DNA of 52,341 nucleotides from CAZUAQ01 sp964618455. GTDB lineage: Bacteria > Planctomycetota > Phycisphaerae > UBA1845 > PWPN01. A program made the position numbers and the translations under genes. The stretch is taken from the NCBI GenBank assembly GCA_964618455.1, contig CAZUAQ010000041.1, forward strand, positions 1-52,341, read 5' to 3'. A model generated the notes under the pieces. That model ran no database searches and was not told the DNA's origin. It saw nothing but the letters and a program-made list of their open reading frames with translations. Shown one piece after another: positions 36,736 through 45,675 of the stretch. The stretch's first letter is position 1. Every line of letters starts with the position of its first letter.

Positions 36736-38676
36736 TCAATCGGCGACCTGCGTGACGGTGCGTGAGGCGCCTCCCCTCGGCGACAGGAACACGATCACCG
36801 CCTCGATCACCATCAGCGCCGCCATCACCGCCAGCACGCTCCCGACGATCAGCAGCGACAGCGGCCCAAGCACCTGGCCCGGCTCGGCGCTTCGCACGTC
36901 GGTGTAGAATTTCATCAGGCTCAGTGATATCGCCCACGTCACGCTGATCGCCATGGCGAACATGGGCAACAGCGTGTACCACATCGGCTTGCCCATCTGG
37001 TAGAGCAGCACGCTGGCCACCAGCAGCCCGAGCATCGCCAGCATCTGGTTTGTCGTGCCGAACAACTGCCACAGGACCAGCCCGGCCGGCTGCCCGTTGA
37101 TCTTCATGAGCGCGAAATAACCGATCGCCACCACGGCAATGATGCTGGCCAGGTAGCGGTTCCGCAGCGGCTTGAGGTGGAACGCCTTGCCGATCTCCTC
37201 GACATTGAAACGCAACAGTCGCGTGGCGGAATCCAGCGTCGTCATGGCGAAGCTGACCACGACTACCGCGACGAAGTTGCTGCAGTAGACCGTCAATGCC
37301 GCATGCGATTCCGCCTGGACGAACATCATGAAGGGCTGCGCCACCACATGCCCGGCCCCGATCAGGAACGCCCCCAGCGCCCGCTTGTCCAGCCCCGCCC
37401 AGTGGCCGTACTGCTCCCCGAACTCCGCTTTCGAGAGCCCCGCCACGCACGCCAGGATCACCAGCACCGCCAGGAAGCCCTCGGTCAGCATCGCCCCGTA
37501 GCCGATGAACTGCGCATCGCCCTCGCTGCGAATCTGGCGCGCCGTCGTACCACTGGAGACGAGATTGTGAAATCCGCTCACCGCGCCGCAGGCGATCGTG
37601 ATGAACAGCAACGGCCAGGCCGAAGGTGCCTGGTCCGCCTGCATGATCGCGCGATCACCGAAGGGCGGCGCTTCGATCGCCGGATGCCACACGATGAAAC
37701 CCAGCAGCAGCAGGCCCAATCCGATGTACAACTGGAAACAGTTGATGTAGTCGCGTGGCTGAAGCAGCAGCCAGACCGGCAGGATCGATGCGATCCCCGC
37801 GTACGCCAACAGGATGATCACCCAGGTCGAAAATGCCCGGCCGCGTGCCTGCTTCACGTCGTCTGCCAACGGGCCGTACACCTCCGGTTGATCCTCCGCC
37901 TTCTTCTCGAAGTATGTCGCCAGCGCCGTCGCCCGTGTTCCGCGAATCCCCTGGACCTCGGGAAAGTCCTGGTCCGGGCTTGTGGCGATCTGCTCCGATG
38001 TGCGCGGATCGTCCAGAAACGCCTGGTACAGCGGTACCGGGTAACTCATGCCGAGATAGGTGCCGAGAAGCATCAAGGCCACCCCCACCACCGTCACCTT
38101 CCCGAGCGACCAGTTCAGTTTGTAGGTCAGCAGGCCGATCAGCATCGCGATGGCGATCAGCATGAACGTCGGCATCACCGCCTGCGGCGACAGGTCGAGA
38201 AAGAGCTTGGTCATGAACAGGGCGAACACACCCATGGCCAGCGCCAGCAGGAAGAAGATGATCAACAGGAAGAGCAGCCGCGCCCGCGCGCCGAGAATAT
38301 CGTACGTCAGATCGCCGATGCCGCGTGCCTTGTGGCGCAACGACGCGAACAGCGCCGCCAGGTCATGCACACCGCCGATCAGCACGCATCCGACCAGCAC
38401 CCACGCCAGCGCCGGCACCCATCCCCAGTACACCGCGATGGCCGGCCCGATGATCGGCCCAAGCCCCGCAATCGAGGCGAAGTGATGGCCGAACAGCACC
38501 GACTTGCGCGTCGGCACGTAATCCACGCCGTCCTTCAGTTCCTCCGACGGGGCGCGACGTGACGCATCGAACCCGAAAACGTGACGCGCGAGAAACGTCC
38601 CATACACTTTGTACGAGACATACAGCACCCCCATCGTAAACAGGGCCACGAACAACGCATTGTTCACAATCCACAT
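36736..38676 (-). CDS. cstA: CstA-family peptide/pyruvate transporter
   Basis: Carbon-starvation protein A homologue, 646 aa, polytopic inner-membrane protein with more than a dozen hydrophobic spans. Diagnostic blocks are KSVLFGHHFASIAGLGPIIG (about residues 58-77), GGVHDLAALFASLRHKA, and CGAVSGFHNLVSSGTTARQI. Family members import peptides or pyruvate under carbon limitation. Length is slightly below that of E. coli CstA, the difference lying in loops and the C-terminus. ATG 38676 has GGTGGAGA upstream on the minus strand. It is convergent with the HEAT-repeat gene, 33 bases apart. A pyruvate-handling transporter is compatible with, but does not prove, a link to the pyruvate-releasing aldolase in the microcompartment pair 14 kb away. 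Confidence 0.95.
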   Translation of the reverse strand: MWIVNNALFVALFTMGVLYVSYKVYGTFLARHVFGFDASRRAPSEELKDGVDYVPTRKSVLFGHHFASIAGLGPIIGPAIAVYWGWVPALAWVLVGCVLIGGVHDLAALFASLRHKARGIGDLTYDILGARARLLFLLIIFFLLALAMGVFALFMTKLFLDLSPQAVMPTFMLIAIAMLIGLLTYKLNWSLGKVTVVGVALMLLGTYLGMSYPVPLYQAFLDDPRTSEQIATSPDQDFPEVQGIRGTRATALATYFEKKAEDQPEVYGPLADDVKQARGRAFSTWVIILLAYAGIASILPVWLLLQPRDYINCFQLYIGLGLLLLGFIVWHPAIEAPPFGDRAIMQADQAPSAWPLLFITIACGAVSGFHNLVSSGTTARQIRSEGDAQFIGYGAMLTEGFLAVLVILACVAGLSKAEFGEQYGHWAGLDKRALGAFLIGAGHVVAQPFMMFVQAESHAALTVYCSNFVAVVVVSFAMTTLDSATRLLRFNVEEIGKAFHLKPLRNRYLASIIAVVAIGYFALMKINGQPAGLVLWQLFGTTNQMLAMLGLLVASVLLYQMGKPMWYTLLPMFAMAISVTWAISLSLMKFYTDVRSAEPGQVLGPLSLLIVGSVLAVMAALMVIEAVIVFLSPRGGASRTVTQVAD

Positions 38677-39009
38677 GAACCGTCTCCACCACGATCAGAC
38701 ATGACCCGGCAGTGATACCGGGTTCGGTTCGACCACCGGCCTTGGAAACCAGTCAAGATAACGTATCCACGGAATCAAGTGCAAAAGCCCGCTCGATCGG
38801 CAGGATCGAAAGGAGCACCGGGCTCGGAGTCGTGACTCCCGTCAACACGGACCTGTCGGCTCGATGGACAACGTCCGGACAGCCATGCGCGTCAGCCACG
38901 CCTGAACGGCCGTGGCCGTGGACTCGCCGTGGTCCAAGTGGATGGGATCCGGCACGCCTCGATGGATGACCGAGGGTGCGAAACGGGGACGCAGCTGCAA
39001 GAAGCAGAT
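38677..39009. other. Intergenic region between cstA and a PEP-CTERM gene
   Basis: About 330 bases holding the cstA promoter region; no convincing gene on either strand and no clear promoter boxes. Confidence 0.4.
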
Positions 39010-39050
39010 AAACAGAAAACGTGCGGGCCTTCGAAGAAACCCGCACGTTT
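39010..39050 (-). terminator. Intrinsic terminator of the minus-strand PEP-CTERM gene
   Basis: Read on the minus strand, AAACGTGCGGG (39050-39040) pairs with CCCGCACGTTT (39027-39017) around a 12-base loop and is followed by TTCTGTTTATC. It lies about 80 bases beyond the stop of the gene at 39127-39720. Confidence 0.75.
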
Positions 39051-39126
39051 GGGTAGGTTGGAAGGAAGCCATGACGACACGACCAACGACACCAGGCCGC
39101 GCCGATTCATGCATCCTTATGTGAGC

Positions 39127-39720
39127 CTAGCGGCGCCGCGGACGAAGGAGGACGACCGGCAGTCCCAGCGCCAGGCAAAACGCGGTGACCGGTTCAGGGA
39201 CGACGTCCAGAACGATGTCGTCGAACCGGGCGTGGGCCCAAGGCTCATTGCCATCGATGGCCGTGGCCTGCAGACGCACACCCACCGAGCTGTTGACGAC
39301 CTGCCCGAAAATATCCGTCGACTGCTGGCTCCATGCGTCCCAGTCGGCGTTCGGGCTCTGCCAGGCAACGCTACCGTCGACCAGCAGCTCAATGTACGCC
39401 TCCATCTCGTAAGGGTTGCCCACCCAGCCACCTGACCAGATCTTGGTCCATCCTTCAATGTGGATGTCATAGGTGCCGGGCGTCATGGCAATTTCCTGGG
39501 TCAGGTACGTTACATAGTTCCCAGGCCAGTCGCTGCCGACCCTGATGTCGACACCATCGGGGCCGGTACGATCGTTCTGGATCGAGATCGCCTGGGCATC
39601 GCCGCTCTGGGTCCATCCGGTGAGGTCACCGTTCTGGAAACCTCCGTTCGTCAGGACATCCGCTGCATTGGCGCCAGCGGCAAGAGCCAATACAGCCAGA
39701 ACCTCAATACATTTCTTCAT
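39127..39720 (-). CDS. PEP-CTERM surface protein
   Basis: A 197-aa exported protein: signal peptide 1-19 (ending ANAA), a single NGGFQNGDLTGW-opened beta-sandwich resembling carbohydrate-binding or DUF642-like modules, and a PEP-CTERM tail (VPEPVTAFCLAL, hydrophobic, then PRRR). The domain contains many Trp and Asp residues typical of glycan-binding sandwiches. A strong ribosome site GGAGGTGG lies before ATG 39720, and an intrinsic terminator follows the gene, so it is probably monocistronic. Exosortase is expected elsewhere in the genome. Confidence 0.9.
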   Translation of the reverse strand: MKKCIEVLAVLALAAGANAADVLTNGGFQNGDLTGWTQSGDAQAISIQNDRTGPDGVDIRVGSDWPGNYVTYLTQEIAMTPGTYDIHIEGWTKIWSGGWVGNPYEMEAYIELLVDGSVAWQSPNADWDAWSQQSTDIFGQVVNSSVGVRLQATAIDGNEPWAHARFDDIVLDVVPEPVTAFCLALGLPVVLLRPRRR

Positions 39721-40231
39721 GATTTACCACCTCCGTTTAAGTGACACGAGAATTGACGTTCACGTAGTTTTTTTATGTCAAGCTTCCAGCGCTACACGCC
39801 TCAAACGAAGCGCGTACGCAATGCCGTCGAAGCGAACGAACCTTCTGCCGGTGGGGTACGATGAGTTGATCTGGCCTTACAAGCCGAGCGGACGACTCAA
39901 TGAACTGATGTGAACGACTGATCGAGTCGCCGTGAAACAAAGGAGCTCTGCCGTAACAGCCTCTCCTCCAGTCCCCCGCGCGGATGGAGCACGATAGCCT
40001 CCCTCGCGCTTTTCTACCTTTAATGCAAGTATCAGAAATGAGACGCAATATCAAGCCGAATAATTCTTAGCCAAGACCTTTCACGTAACCTTTCTACGGC
40101 TACGCCGCCGGGCCGTGTCCCGCCGTTCTAAGGCGTCCCTCCCCGTCTTGCCGATCTCATTTCGGGCTATTCTGCAGCAGCGAAGCGGACATGAGGATCA
40201 TTCCGAACTGAGTAATCTAAGAAATCCAGAG
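39721..40231 (-). other. Intergenic region with AT-rich blocks
   Basis: 511 bases. A TTGACA occurs on the minus strand at 39781-39776 about 60 bases before the PEP-CTERM start, but no good -10 box is spaced from it. The stretch around 40010-40090 is AT-rich relative to neighbours. No supported gene. Confidence 0.4.
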
Positions 40232-40888
40232 TCAATAAATCCCGATCTTTTCAAGCTCAGGCGAGCGGGTCGCGATGGCGTCGGTCAGTTCATCCAGCGA
40301 GTCGAAGAACAGATCGACGCCGACCTGACGCATGAACTTCGGGAACACGAGTGACTTCATCCCCACGACGCGGCAACCCGCCTCCCCGGCAGCCAGCGCG
40401 AAGGGAACCGTCCCCGCTACCGCCAGGGTCGGTCGCCCCGAACCCGCCAGCTCGCGCAGCAGTTCCTCGCGACGATCACGCGAAACGGGCAGAACCTCTT
40501 TGCGGTCGAAATGCATCCAGAGATCGAGTCGGTCGAGCGTGGCGTTGATGCCTTCCCGGTTCCGACAGAGCGTGACCAGGTGGGCGGATCCGAACTCCTT
40601 GAGCACCTTCAAGTTCACGTCGGCACCGGGCTGCGCTTCGTCCAGCGCCATCAGTTCAGTCGAGTCCTTCAGTTCATCACGCACGCGCTGGTACTCTTTG
40701 ACATGGCGATCCTTGCCGTGACGGACGATCTCGGCATCGCGCGCCCCGGTGCGGACCAGCCTCCAGAACTCGCTCTCCGTCGGCCCGGTGAGCCCGATTG
40801 CCTTGATCGCGTCCTGATGCGCCCGCCAGTATCGCGCGCGAACATCCAGCACCCCGCCTTCCAATTCCACAAGCGTCGTCAGATTCAT
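40232..40888 (-). CDS. HAD-fold protein with catalytic residues replaced
   Basis: A 218-aa cytoplasmic protein with the length and layout of a haloacid-dehalogenase-superfamily phosphatase. The N-terminal motif normally D-x-D-G-x-L reads ELEGGVLD (Glu8, Glu10), so the nucleophilic Asp is Glu. Motif II is present as LVTLCRN (Thr106). The conserved Lys region reads VSRDRREELL. Motif IV, normally carrying two Asp, reads VAGTVPFALAAGEAG (157-171) with both lost. The C-terminal DLFFDSLDEL matches the family's usual end. The fold is therefore supported but phosphatase activity is unlikely. ATG 40888; 57 bases after the zinc-ribbon gene on the same strand, possibly an operon. It might be a regulatory or binding derivative. 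Confidence 0.82.
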   Translation of the reverse strand: MNLTTLVELEGGVLDVRARYWRAHQDAIKAIGLTGPTESEFWRLVRTGARDAEIVRHGKDRHVKEYQRVRDELKDSTELMALDEAQPGADVNLKVLKEFGSAHLVTLCRNREGINATLDRLDLWMHFDRKEVLPVSRDRREELLRELAGSGRPTLAVAGTVPFALAAGEAGCRVVGMKSLVFPKFMRQVGVDLFFDSLDELTDAIATRSPELEKIGIY

Positions 40889-40945
40889 GCCGTCACCATC
40901 TTCGTCCTGAGCAAAAAAGAACTTCGTCCCCTGAATCCTGTGAAG

Positions 40946-41740
40946 CTACAGCCAGTTCGCGAGGTACACCATCCCAAGCGCCCCGGCCAGGATGCCGAGG
41001 ATGATCCCGGCAATGGCGGCGCCGCGTTCGTGCGTCGCCCCTTCCTGCCGCGAGAGAATTCCCAGCACAACGGCCACGCCCCCCAGCAGCAGCCCGAAAG
41101 GCGTCGCGCAGAATCCAAAGACCAACCCCACCACGCCGAACACCAGCGCGTAGCTCCCCTTGCCGGAGCCGCGCTGGACCACCTGGCGGCCCTGCCCTTC
41201 GAGCGTGAACGGCACACCGCATTGCGGGCAGTTGTTCGACGTGATCTCACTACGCGTGTTGCACCGCGAACACTCGATCGCCAGCCGCTGATCATCGATG
41301 CGGATGATTCGCGGGGCCTTGTCCCCGGCACAGGCGTAGGCGTGCATGGGCGTCGGATTCTCTCCGTCCGCACCGGGGTCCGCCGAGCCGATCGCCAGCC
41401 CGGAGGAGGGATCGAAGTCAGGCACCATGAAGACGCCGCCACAGGTCGGGCACATGCCGTTCTCGCCGGCCTGGTTCGAGTCCCCCTCGAGCAGCGATCC
41501 GCAACGCTTGCACTGGAACTGGAAGCGAACGCCCGGTGGCATGCCCGGTGTCTGCGGCGGGGCCTGAACACTCGGGAGGTTCGCATCGGTGGACGGCTGT
41601 GGAACGGGAACCCGAAACGGCATGTGGCACTTCGGGCAATCCACGACCGTCCCGCTGTCCTCGTAGCGCATGGGCAGCCGCGTGCTGCAATGCGGGCAAA
41701 GAATCTCCGTCTGCTCATGCAGTCCGTCCATGGCCGGCAT
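40946..41740 (-). CDS. Triple zinc-ribbon membrane protein (DUF4190-like C-terminus)
   Basis: A 264-aa protein with three CxxC...CxxC zinc ribbons: CPHC/CPKC (about residues 15-40), CKRC/CPTC (about 75-105) and CSRC/CPQC (about 155-180). Two hydrophobic spans follow (about 200-222 and 240-262) with the GLLLGGVAVVLGI and AGIILGILAG patterns of DUF4190-type membrane proteins. Ribbons should face the cytoplasm. The start is uncertain between ATG 41740, ATG 41731 and an upstream GTG at 41806; 41740 was chosen because the earlier part is not family-like and would crowd the divergent promoter. Function unknown; such proteins are frequent in planctomycetes. Confidence 0.85.
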   Translation of the reverse strand: MPAMDGLHEQTEILCPHCSTRLPMRYEDSGTVVDCPKCHMPFRVPVPQPSTDANLPSVQAPPQTPGMPPGVRFQFQCKRCGSLLEGDSNQAGENGMCPTCGGVFMVPDFDPSSGLAIGSADPGADGENPTPMHAYACAGDKAPRIIRIDDQRLAIECSRCNTRSEITSNNCPQCGVPFTLEGQGRQVVQRGSGKGSYALVFGVVGLVFGFCATPFGLLLGGVAVVLGILSRQEGATHERGAAIAGIILGILAGALGMVYLANWL

Positions 41741-41853
41741 TTTAAGCGACGCCGGTTTTCCTGAACATCGTGCCCCCCGGATGAGAAGGCGCCGGTTTGC
41801 TTCCACCGCCTCGGCCAGCTAGCATGCCCCATGGACAAGGACGCGGTAAAATC

Positions 41854-43065
41854 ATGACTTCAAAGCCCCCAGACGATATCTCGCTCTTTGAATCGCCGCC
41901 CCACCGCGGCGTGCGCTGCATGGTGACCGGGCAGGTCGGCGTGAACAAGCAGCCGTTCATCGACCGGGTCGCCCAGATCGCGCGCGACCACGGCCACGAG
42001 GTGGCAGTCTGTCACGTCGGCGACATGATGTACGCCGAGGCGCCGGACGTGATTCCCGGGCGCATCCTCGACCTGCCGCGACATCGGCTCGAGGCCATCC
42101 GCCGCTCCGTGTTCAAGGATGTGCTACGGATCGCCGACCGGGCCGACCACGTGATCGTCAACACCCACGCCACGTTCCGATGGAAGCACGGGCTCTTCCC
42201 CGCCCTCGATCACGACCAGGTGGCGGCGTTCAACGCGGATCTCTACGTCACGCTCGTGGACAATGTGGATGCCGTCCACGAAAGGCTGACGCGCGAACAC
42301 GATGTGCCCCATACGCTCAAAGACATCCTGGTCTGGCGGGAGGAGGAAATCCTCGCGACGGAATTGATTTCCCGTATCGTCCGCGGCCATGGGCACTTTT
42401 ACGTGGTCGCGCGCGGCGTGGAACGCGATACCGCCGAGTCGGTCTATCGGCTCATGTTCGAGCCGCAGCGACGGAAGGTGTACCCGTCCTTCCCGATGAC
42501 GCACGTGATGAACATGCCCGATGTCCTGGCGGAAATCGATCATTTCCGCGACACGCTGGCCGAGCATTTCATCACCTTCGACCCCGGCGACGTGGACGAG
42601 AAGGACATGCTCATCGAGTCGGAGCGGGCCCGAAAACGCGGCGAAGCCAGCATCACTCGTGAGGTGCTCGGACGCGAGATGACCTTCAGCGTCGACGAGT
42701 TGAGTTCAGTCGCCGACGACATCGACGGCCAGATCTACGCCCGCGACTTCAAACTCATTGACCAGTCGGACATGATCGTCAGCTACATCCCCGAGATGCC
42801 CGACGGTAAGGCGGGGCTGAGCAGCGGTGTCGAGCGCGAACTTCAGCATGCCTTCGAGGGGACACGCGAGGTCTACATCGTGTGGCGGCCGAAGATCGAG
42901 CCTTCGCCTTTCGTGACCGAGACCGCGACGGCACTCTACTCGTCGGTCGAGGAGGCGATGGCGGCATTCCAGGAAAAGGGGTACGTCAGCTACTACCAGC
43001 TCCCGCTGCACGGCCTTTACCTCGCACGCCCCTGGCCCGCGAAAACGCCGGACGACGAAAACTGA
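41854..43065 (+). CDS. P-loop kinase-like protein fused to a deoxyribosyltransferase-like domain
   Basis: A 403-aa cytoplasmic protein. The N-terminal half starts with MVTGQVGVNKQ (residues 23-33), a G-x-x-G-x-x-K loop similar to the nucleotide-binding loop of archaeal-type adenylate kinases but lacking the usual Ser/Thr after Lys (Gln33 instead). It continues with Rossmann-like segments such as DHVIVNTHATF and DLYVTLVDNVD. The C-terminal part (about 300-390) with DFKLIDQSDMIVSYIPE, GLSSGVERELQHAF and EVYIVWRP resembles nucleoside 2-deoxyribosyltransferase-like or DUF4406-type domains. Both halves suggest nucleotide handling. ATG 41854 follows AAGGA at 12 bases. Divergent from the zinc-ribbon gene and 42 bases before the GH36 gene. 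Confidence 0.75.
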   Translation: MTSKPPDDISLFESPPHRGVRCMVTGQVGVNKQPFIDRVAQIARDHGHEVAVCHVGDMMYAEAPDVIPGRILDLPRHRLEAIRRSVFKDVLRIADRADHVIVNTHATFRWKHGLFPALDHDQVAAFNADLYVTLVDNVDAVHERLTREHDVPHTLKDILVWREEEILATELISRIVRGHGHFYVVARGVERDTAESVYRLMFEPQRRKVYPSFPMTHVMNMPDVLAEIDHFRDTLAEHFITFDPGDVDEKDMLIESERARKRGEASITREVLGREMTFSVDELSSVADDIDGQIYARDFKLIDQSDMIVSYIPEMPDGKAGLSSGVERELQHAFEGTREVYIVWRPKIEPSPFVTETATALYSSVEEAMAAFQEKGYVSYYQLPLHGLYLARPWPAKTPDDEN

Positions 43066-43107
43066 CATCCGGCAACGTGGCTTCCCGTTGATGGAGGTTC
43101 ATCCCTC

Positions 43108-44889
43108 GTGGCCGATCCCGATCAGCAACTCAAGGTTCAGACTTCCCGCCACCACGTCCAACTGGTCGGCGACACCTCCGGCTTGGACGTCAGCCTGACG
43201 CATCGCCATGTGGAGACCGGTCTCGATCTCGTGACCCTGAAGCTGAAGGCGAAGACGCCTTGCGTTCCTCCGCCCCTGGCAGTGCACTGGATGCACCCGG
43301 ATATCGACATCCAGTCGCGCTGGCACCCGGGCGCCCGGCGCGATCGGTCGGTCCACCCCGACTGGGACAGCGGCATCGATACGAGCATGACCGTTCTCGC
43401 CCCGGTGGCCAGCCTCTTCAATCTCGACGGGATAAACCGATTGACCTTCGCGTGCAGTGAGACCATTCGGCCGATCACGCTGCGCGCTGGTGTCTTCGAG
43501 GAGACCGCCGAGTTTCGATGTGGCGTCGAGCTGTTTCAGCCGGGCCGGCATCATGATCCCATCACCGAGTATGCGCTGGACATCTGGATCGATACCCGTG
43601 CGTCGCGATTCAGCCAGGCGGTTGAGGCAGTCCGCGAATGGTGGGCGGCGATGGATGTGCACCGTCCGATGGCCGTGCCGGATATCGCCCGCCGGCCGTT
43701 CTATTCGACGTGGTACAGCTTTCACCAGGAGATGACCCCCGACGCCATCGTCGAGCAATGCCGCCTTGCGAGCCACCTCGGCTGCCGGGCCATCATTGTC
43801 GACGACGGGTGGCAGACCGTGGACGCGAACCGGGGCTACGCGTACACCGGCGACTGGCAACCCGAACGCTTGCCGGAGATGCGCGAACTCGTGGAGCGTG
43901 TGCATGAGACCGGAATGAAGTTCCTGCTCTGGTATGCCACGCCTTTCGTCGGAAAGCACAGTGCGGCTTTCAAACGCTTTCAACACCAGCAACTGACCAT
44001 GCTCGACTCGGCCGGCGCTGCGGTCCTCGATCCACGTTTCCCGGAGGTGCGATCCTTCCTCGTCGAGACTTTCGCGACCGCCCTGCGCGCATGGAACCTC
44101 GATGGGCTCAAGCTGGACTTCGTGGACTTCTTCGACCCGATGAAGGGCGGCGGCGCGAAGGAGGGAATGGACATCCCGACCGTGCCCGAGGCCACGCAAC
44201 GCCTCTTCACCGAGATCAGCGAGGCGCTCCTGGCCATCCGGCCGGACGTGATGATCGAGTTTCGCCAGCCCTACATCGGGCCGGTCATGCGACGCTTCGC
44301 CAACATGTTCCGCTCGAACGATTGCCCGAACGATGCCGTCACCAATCGCATCAACGTTCTGGACCTTCGGCTGACCTGCGGCCGGACCGTCGTCCATGGC
44401 GACATGTTCATGTGGAATCCCGAGGAACCGGCGGAGTTGGCGGCGTTGCAACTGCTCAACGTGCTCTTCTCCGTGCCCCAGGTCTCGGTCCGTCTGGATC
44501 AAATCCCCGACGCGCACGTGCAGATGCTGCGCTTCTGGCTCGGCTTCTGGAACGATCATCGCGACGTCCTGCTCGACGCCGAGATGACGTTGCATCAGCC
44601 TGAGGCGTTCTACCCGGCAGTGCTCGCCCGGAACGCCGAAAAACTGGTGATCGCGGCGTACCAGGACGTGGTGATCCCCCTTCCCGAGACCCTGCCCGGG
44701 CAGGTGTACCTCGTCAACGCGACTTCCCGAGAACGACTTGTCCTCGACATCGCGAATGAGCTTGGTACCCGGCGAGCCCGTGTGTTCAACTGCCGCGGAC
44801 AGGCGATCCGTGAGGTCACGCTGGAGCTTTCCCCGGGGATTCACGCTTTGACGATTCCGCCGGCGGGCCTGCTCACCGTTTCGCATTGA
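43108..44889 (+). CDS. GH36-type alpha-galactosidase (melibiase-like)
   Basis: Clan GH-D glycoside hydrolase, 593 aa, no signal peptide, hence cytoplasmic. An N-terminal beta-domain precedes a TIM barrel beginning near residue 195 (PFYSTWYSFHQ). Visible motifs are IIVDDGWQ (229-236), KFLLWYATPF, and LDGLKLDFVD, with Asp337 as the expected nucleophile. In FRSNDCPND (401-409), Arg402, Ser403 and Asp405 match the acid/base loop of the family. A small beta-domain ends the protein. The GTG start at 43108 is preceded by TGGAGG at about ten bases. Probably releases terminal alpha-galactose from imported oligosaccharides; specificity not provable here. Confidence 0.9.
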   Translation: MADPDQQLKVQTSRHHVQLVGDTSGLDVSLTHRHVETGLDLVTLKLKAKTPCVPPPLAVHWMHPDIDIQSRWHPGARRDRSVHPDWDSGIDTSMTVLAPVASLFNLDGINRLTFACSETIRPITLRAGVFEETAEFRCGVELFQPGRHHDPITEYALDIWIDTRASRFSQAVEAVREWWAAMDVHRPMAVPDIARRPFYSTWYSFHQEMTPDAIVEQCRLASHLGCRAIIVDDGWQTVDANRGYAYTGDWQPERLPEMRELVERVHETGMKFLLWYATPFVGKHSAAFKRFQHQQLTMLDSAGAAVLDPRFPEVRSFLVETFATALRAWNLDGLKLDFVDFFDPMKGGGAKEGMDIPTVPEATQRLFTEISEALLAIRPDVMIEFRQPYIGPVMRRFANMFRSNDCPNDAVTNRINVLDLRLTCGRTVVHGDMFMWNPEEPAELAALQLLNVLFSVPQVSVRLDQIPDAHVQMLRFWLGFWNDHRDVLLDAEMTLHQPEAFYPAVLARNAEKLVIAAYQDVVIPLPETLPGQVYLVNATSRERLVLDIANELGTRRARVFNCRGQAIREVTLELSPGIHALTIPPAGLLTVSH

Positions 44890-44958
44890 TTCCCGCACCG
44901 CGATCCGGGAGAATAGTGGACTCGAGGAAAGAACCGCTTTAGTGATGGAGGTGGATCG

Positions 44959-45666
44959 ATGCTCCGCAAATGGCTCCGGAAGAAGAAGCTCAAAGCCGCA
45001 TGTCTTGCCGCTGGATTGGCCACCGCCTGGGGAGGCGCGAACGAGACTCAGGCGACTTATCGCATCAACGGCTGGGCCGAACCCGATCAGCCGCTCGCAC
45101 AATCCGTTTTCATCGTTCAGTACTATCGCGTCAACGCCTCCGACCCCTTTCAAACGCTTCACGTCCTCGGTGATCTCGCCGGTGGAGCGCGAACCAATTT
45201 CGCGTTCAACCTGGATGACGACCCGCTCTACGGCGAAGTCACCGATGTCAGCCGATATATGCTGATCGGCCTCCACGATGACCAGAACGACGGCGTCGCC
45301 ATCAGTCTAAAAACGGATACCGCCATCCAGAATGGAGACACCTGGGAAGCGTACTTCGACAACTACCCCAGCTATACCGAAACCCGTGTCGCCGACTGGC
45401 TTGACGTGCTGGATGCCAATGCCATCAGTGAGCTCGAGTACATGATGAGAGTGCTCTCCTGGAGCAGCCAGTACTTTGCCGAAACCGCGCCTATCGTCAA
45501 CTTCTCGACCGCCACCGCCAATGGCACGGCCTACGGCGAAGCGCGATTCGTTCCCGAGCCGACAGCCCTCATGATGATCGCTCCGGGCCTGGCACTGCTC
45601 GCCCTGCGTCGTCGCCGCAAGGATGACGATCCCCAAGGGGATGCCGCCGCGCCCGACACGGAGTGA
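44959..45666 (+). CDS. PEP-CTERM protein with acidic extension after the Arg cluster
   Basis: A 235-aa exported protein: basic N-terminus (LRKWLRKKKLK), hydrophobic signal to about residue 27, a soluble ectodomain of about 170 residues without recognised family, and the sorting signal VPEPTALMMIAPGLAL then LRRRR. Unlike the other PEP-CTERM proteins here, about fifteen residues, mostly acidic (KDDDPQGDAAAPDTE), follow the Arg cluster; exosortase cleavage would remove them. ATG 44959 follows GATGGAGG. Its TGA stop (45664-45666) lies in the same reading frame as the downstream glycosyltransferase, seven bases before that gene's apparent ATT start. Confidence 0.88.
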   Translation: MLRKWLRKKKLKAACLAAGLATAWGGANETQATYRINGWAEPDQPLAQSVFIVQYYRVNASDPFQTLHVLGDLAGGARTNFAFNLDDDPLYGEVTDVSRYMLIGLHDDQNDGVAISLKTDTAIQNGDTWEAYFDNYPSYTETRVADWLDVLDANAISELEYMMRVLSWSSQYFAETAPIVNFSTATANGTAYGEARFVPEPTALMMIAPGLALLALRRRRKDDDPQGDAAAPDTE

Positions 45667-45675
45667 CGACCGATT
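45660..45675 (+). promoter_or_regulatory. Ribosome site supporting an ATT start for the glycosyltransferase
   Basis: GGAG at 45660-45663, overlapping the end of the preceding gene, stands nine bases before ATT 45673. No ATG, GTG or TTG occurs in frame between the preceding TGA and the conserved N-terminal strand of the glycosyltransferase. Confidence 0.5.

Noticed and set aside
43099..45276. 725-codon open frame antisense to the alpha-galactosidase
   Set aside because: The plus strand encodes a recognisable GH36 enzyme and a PEP-CTERM protein; the antisense frame spans both and matches nothing.
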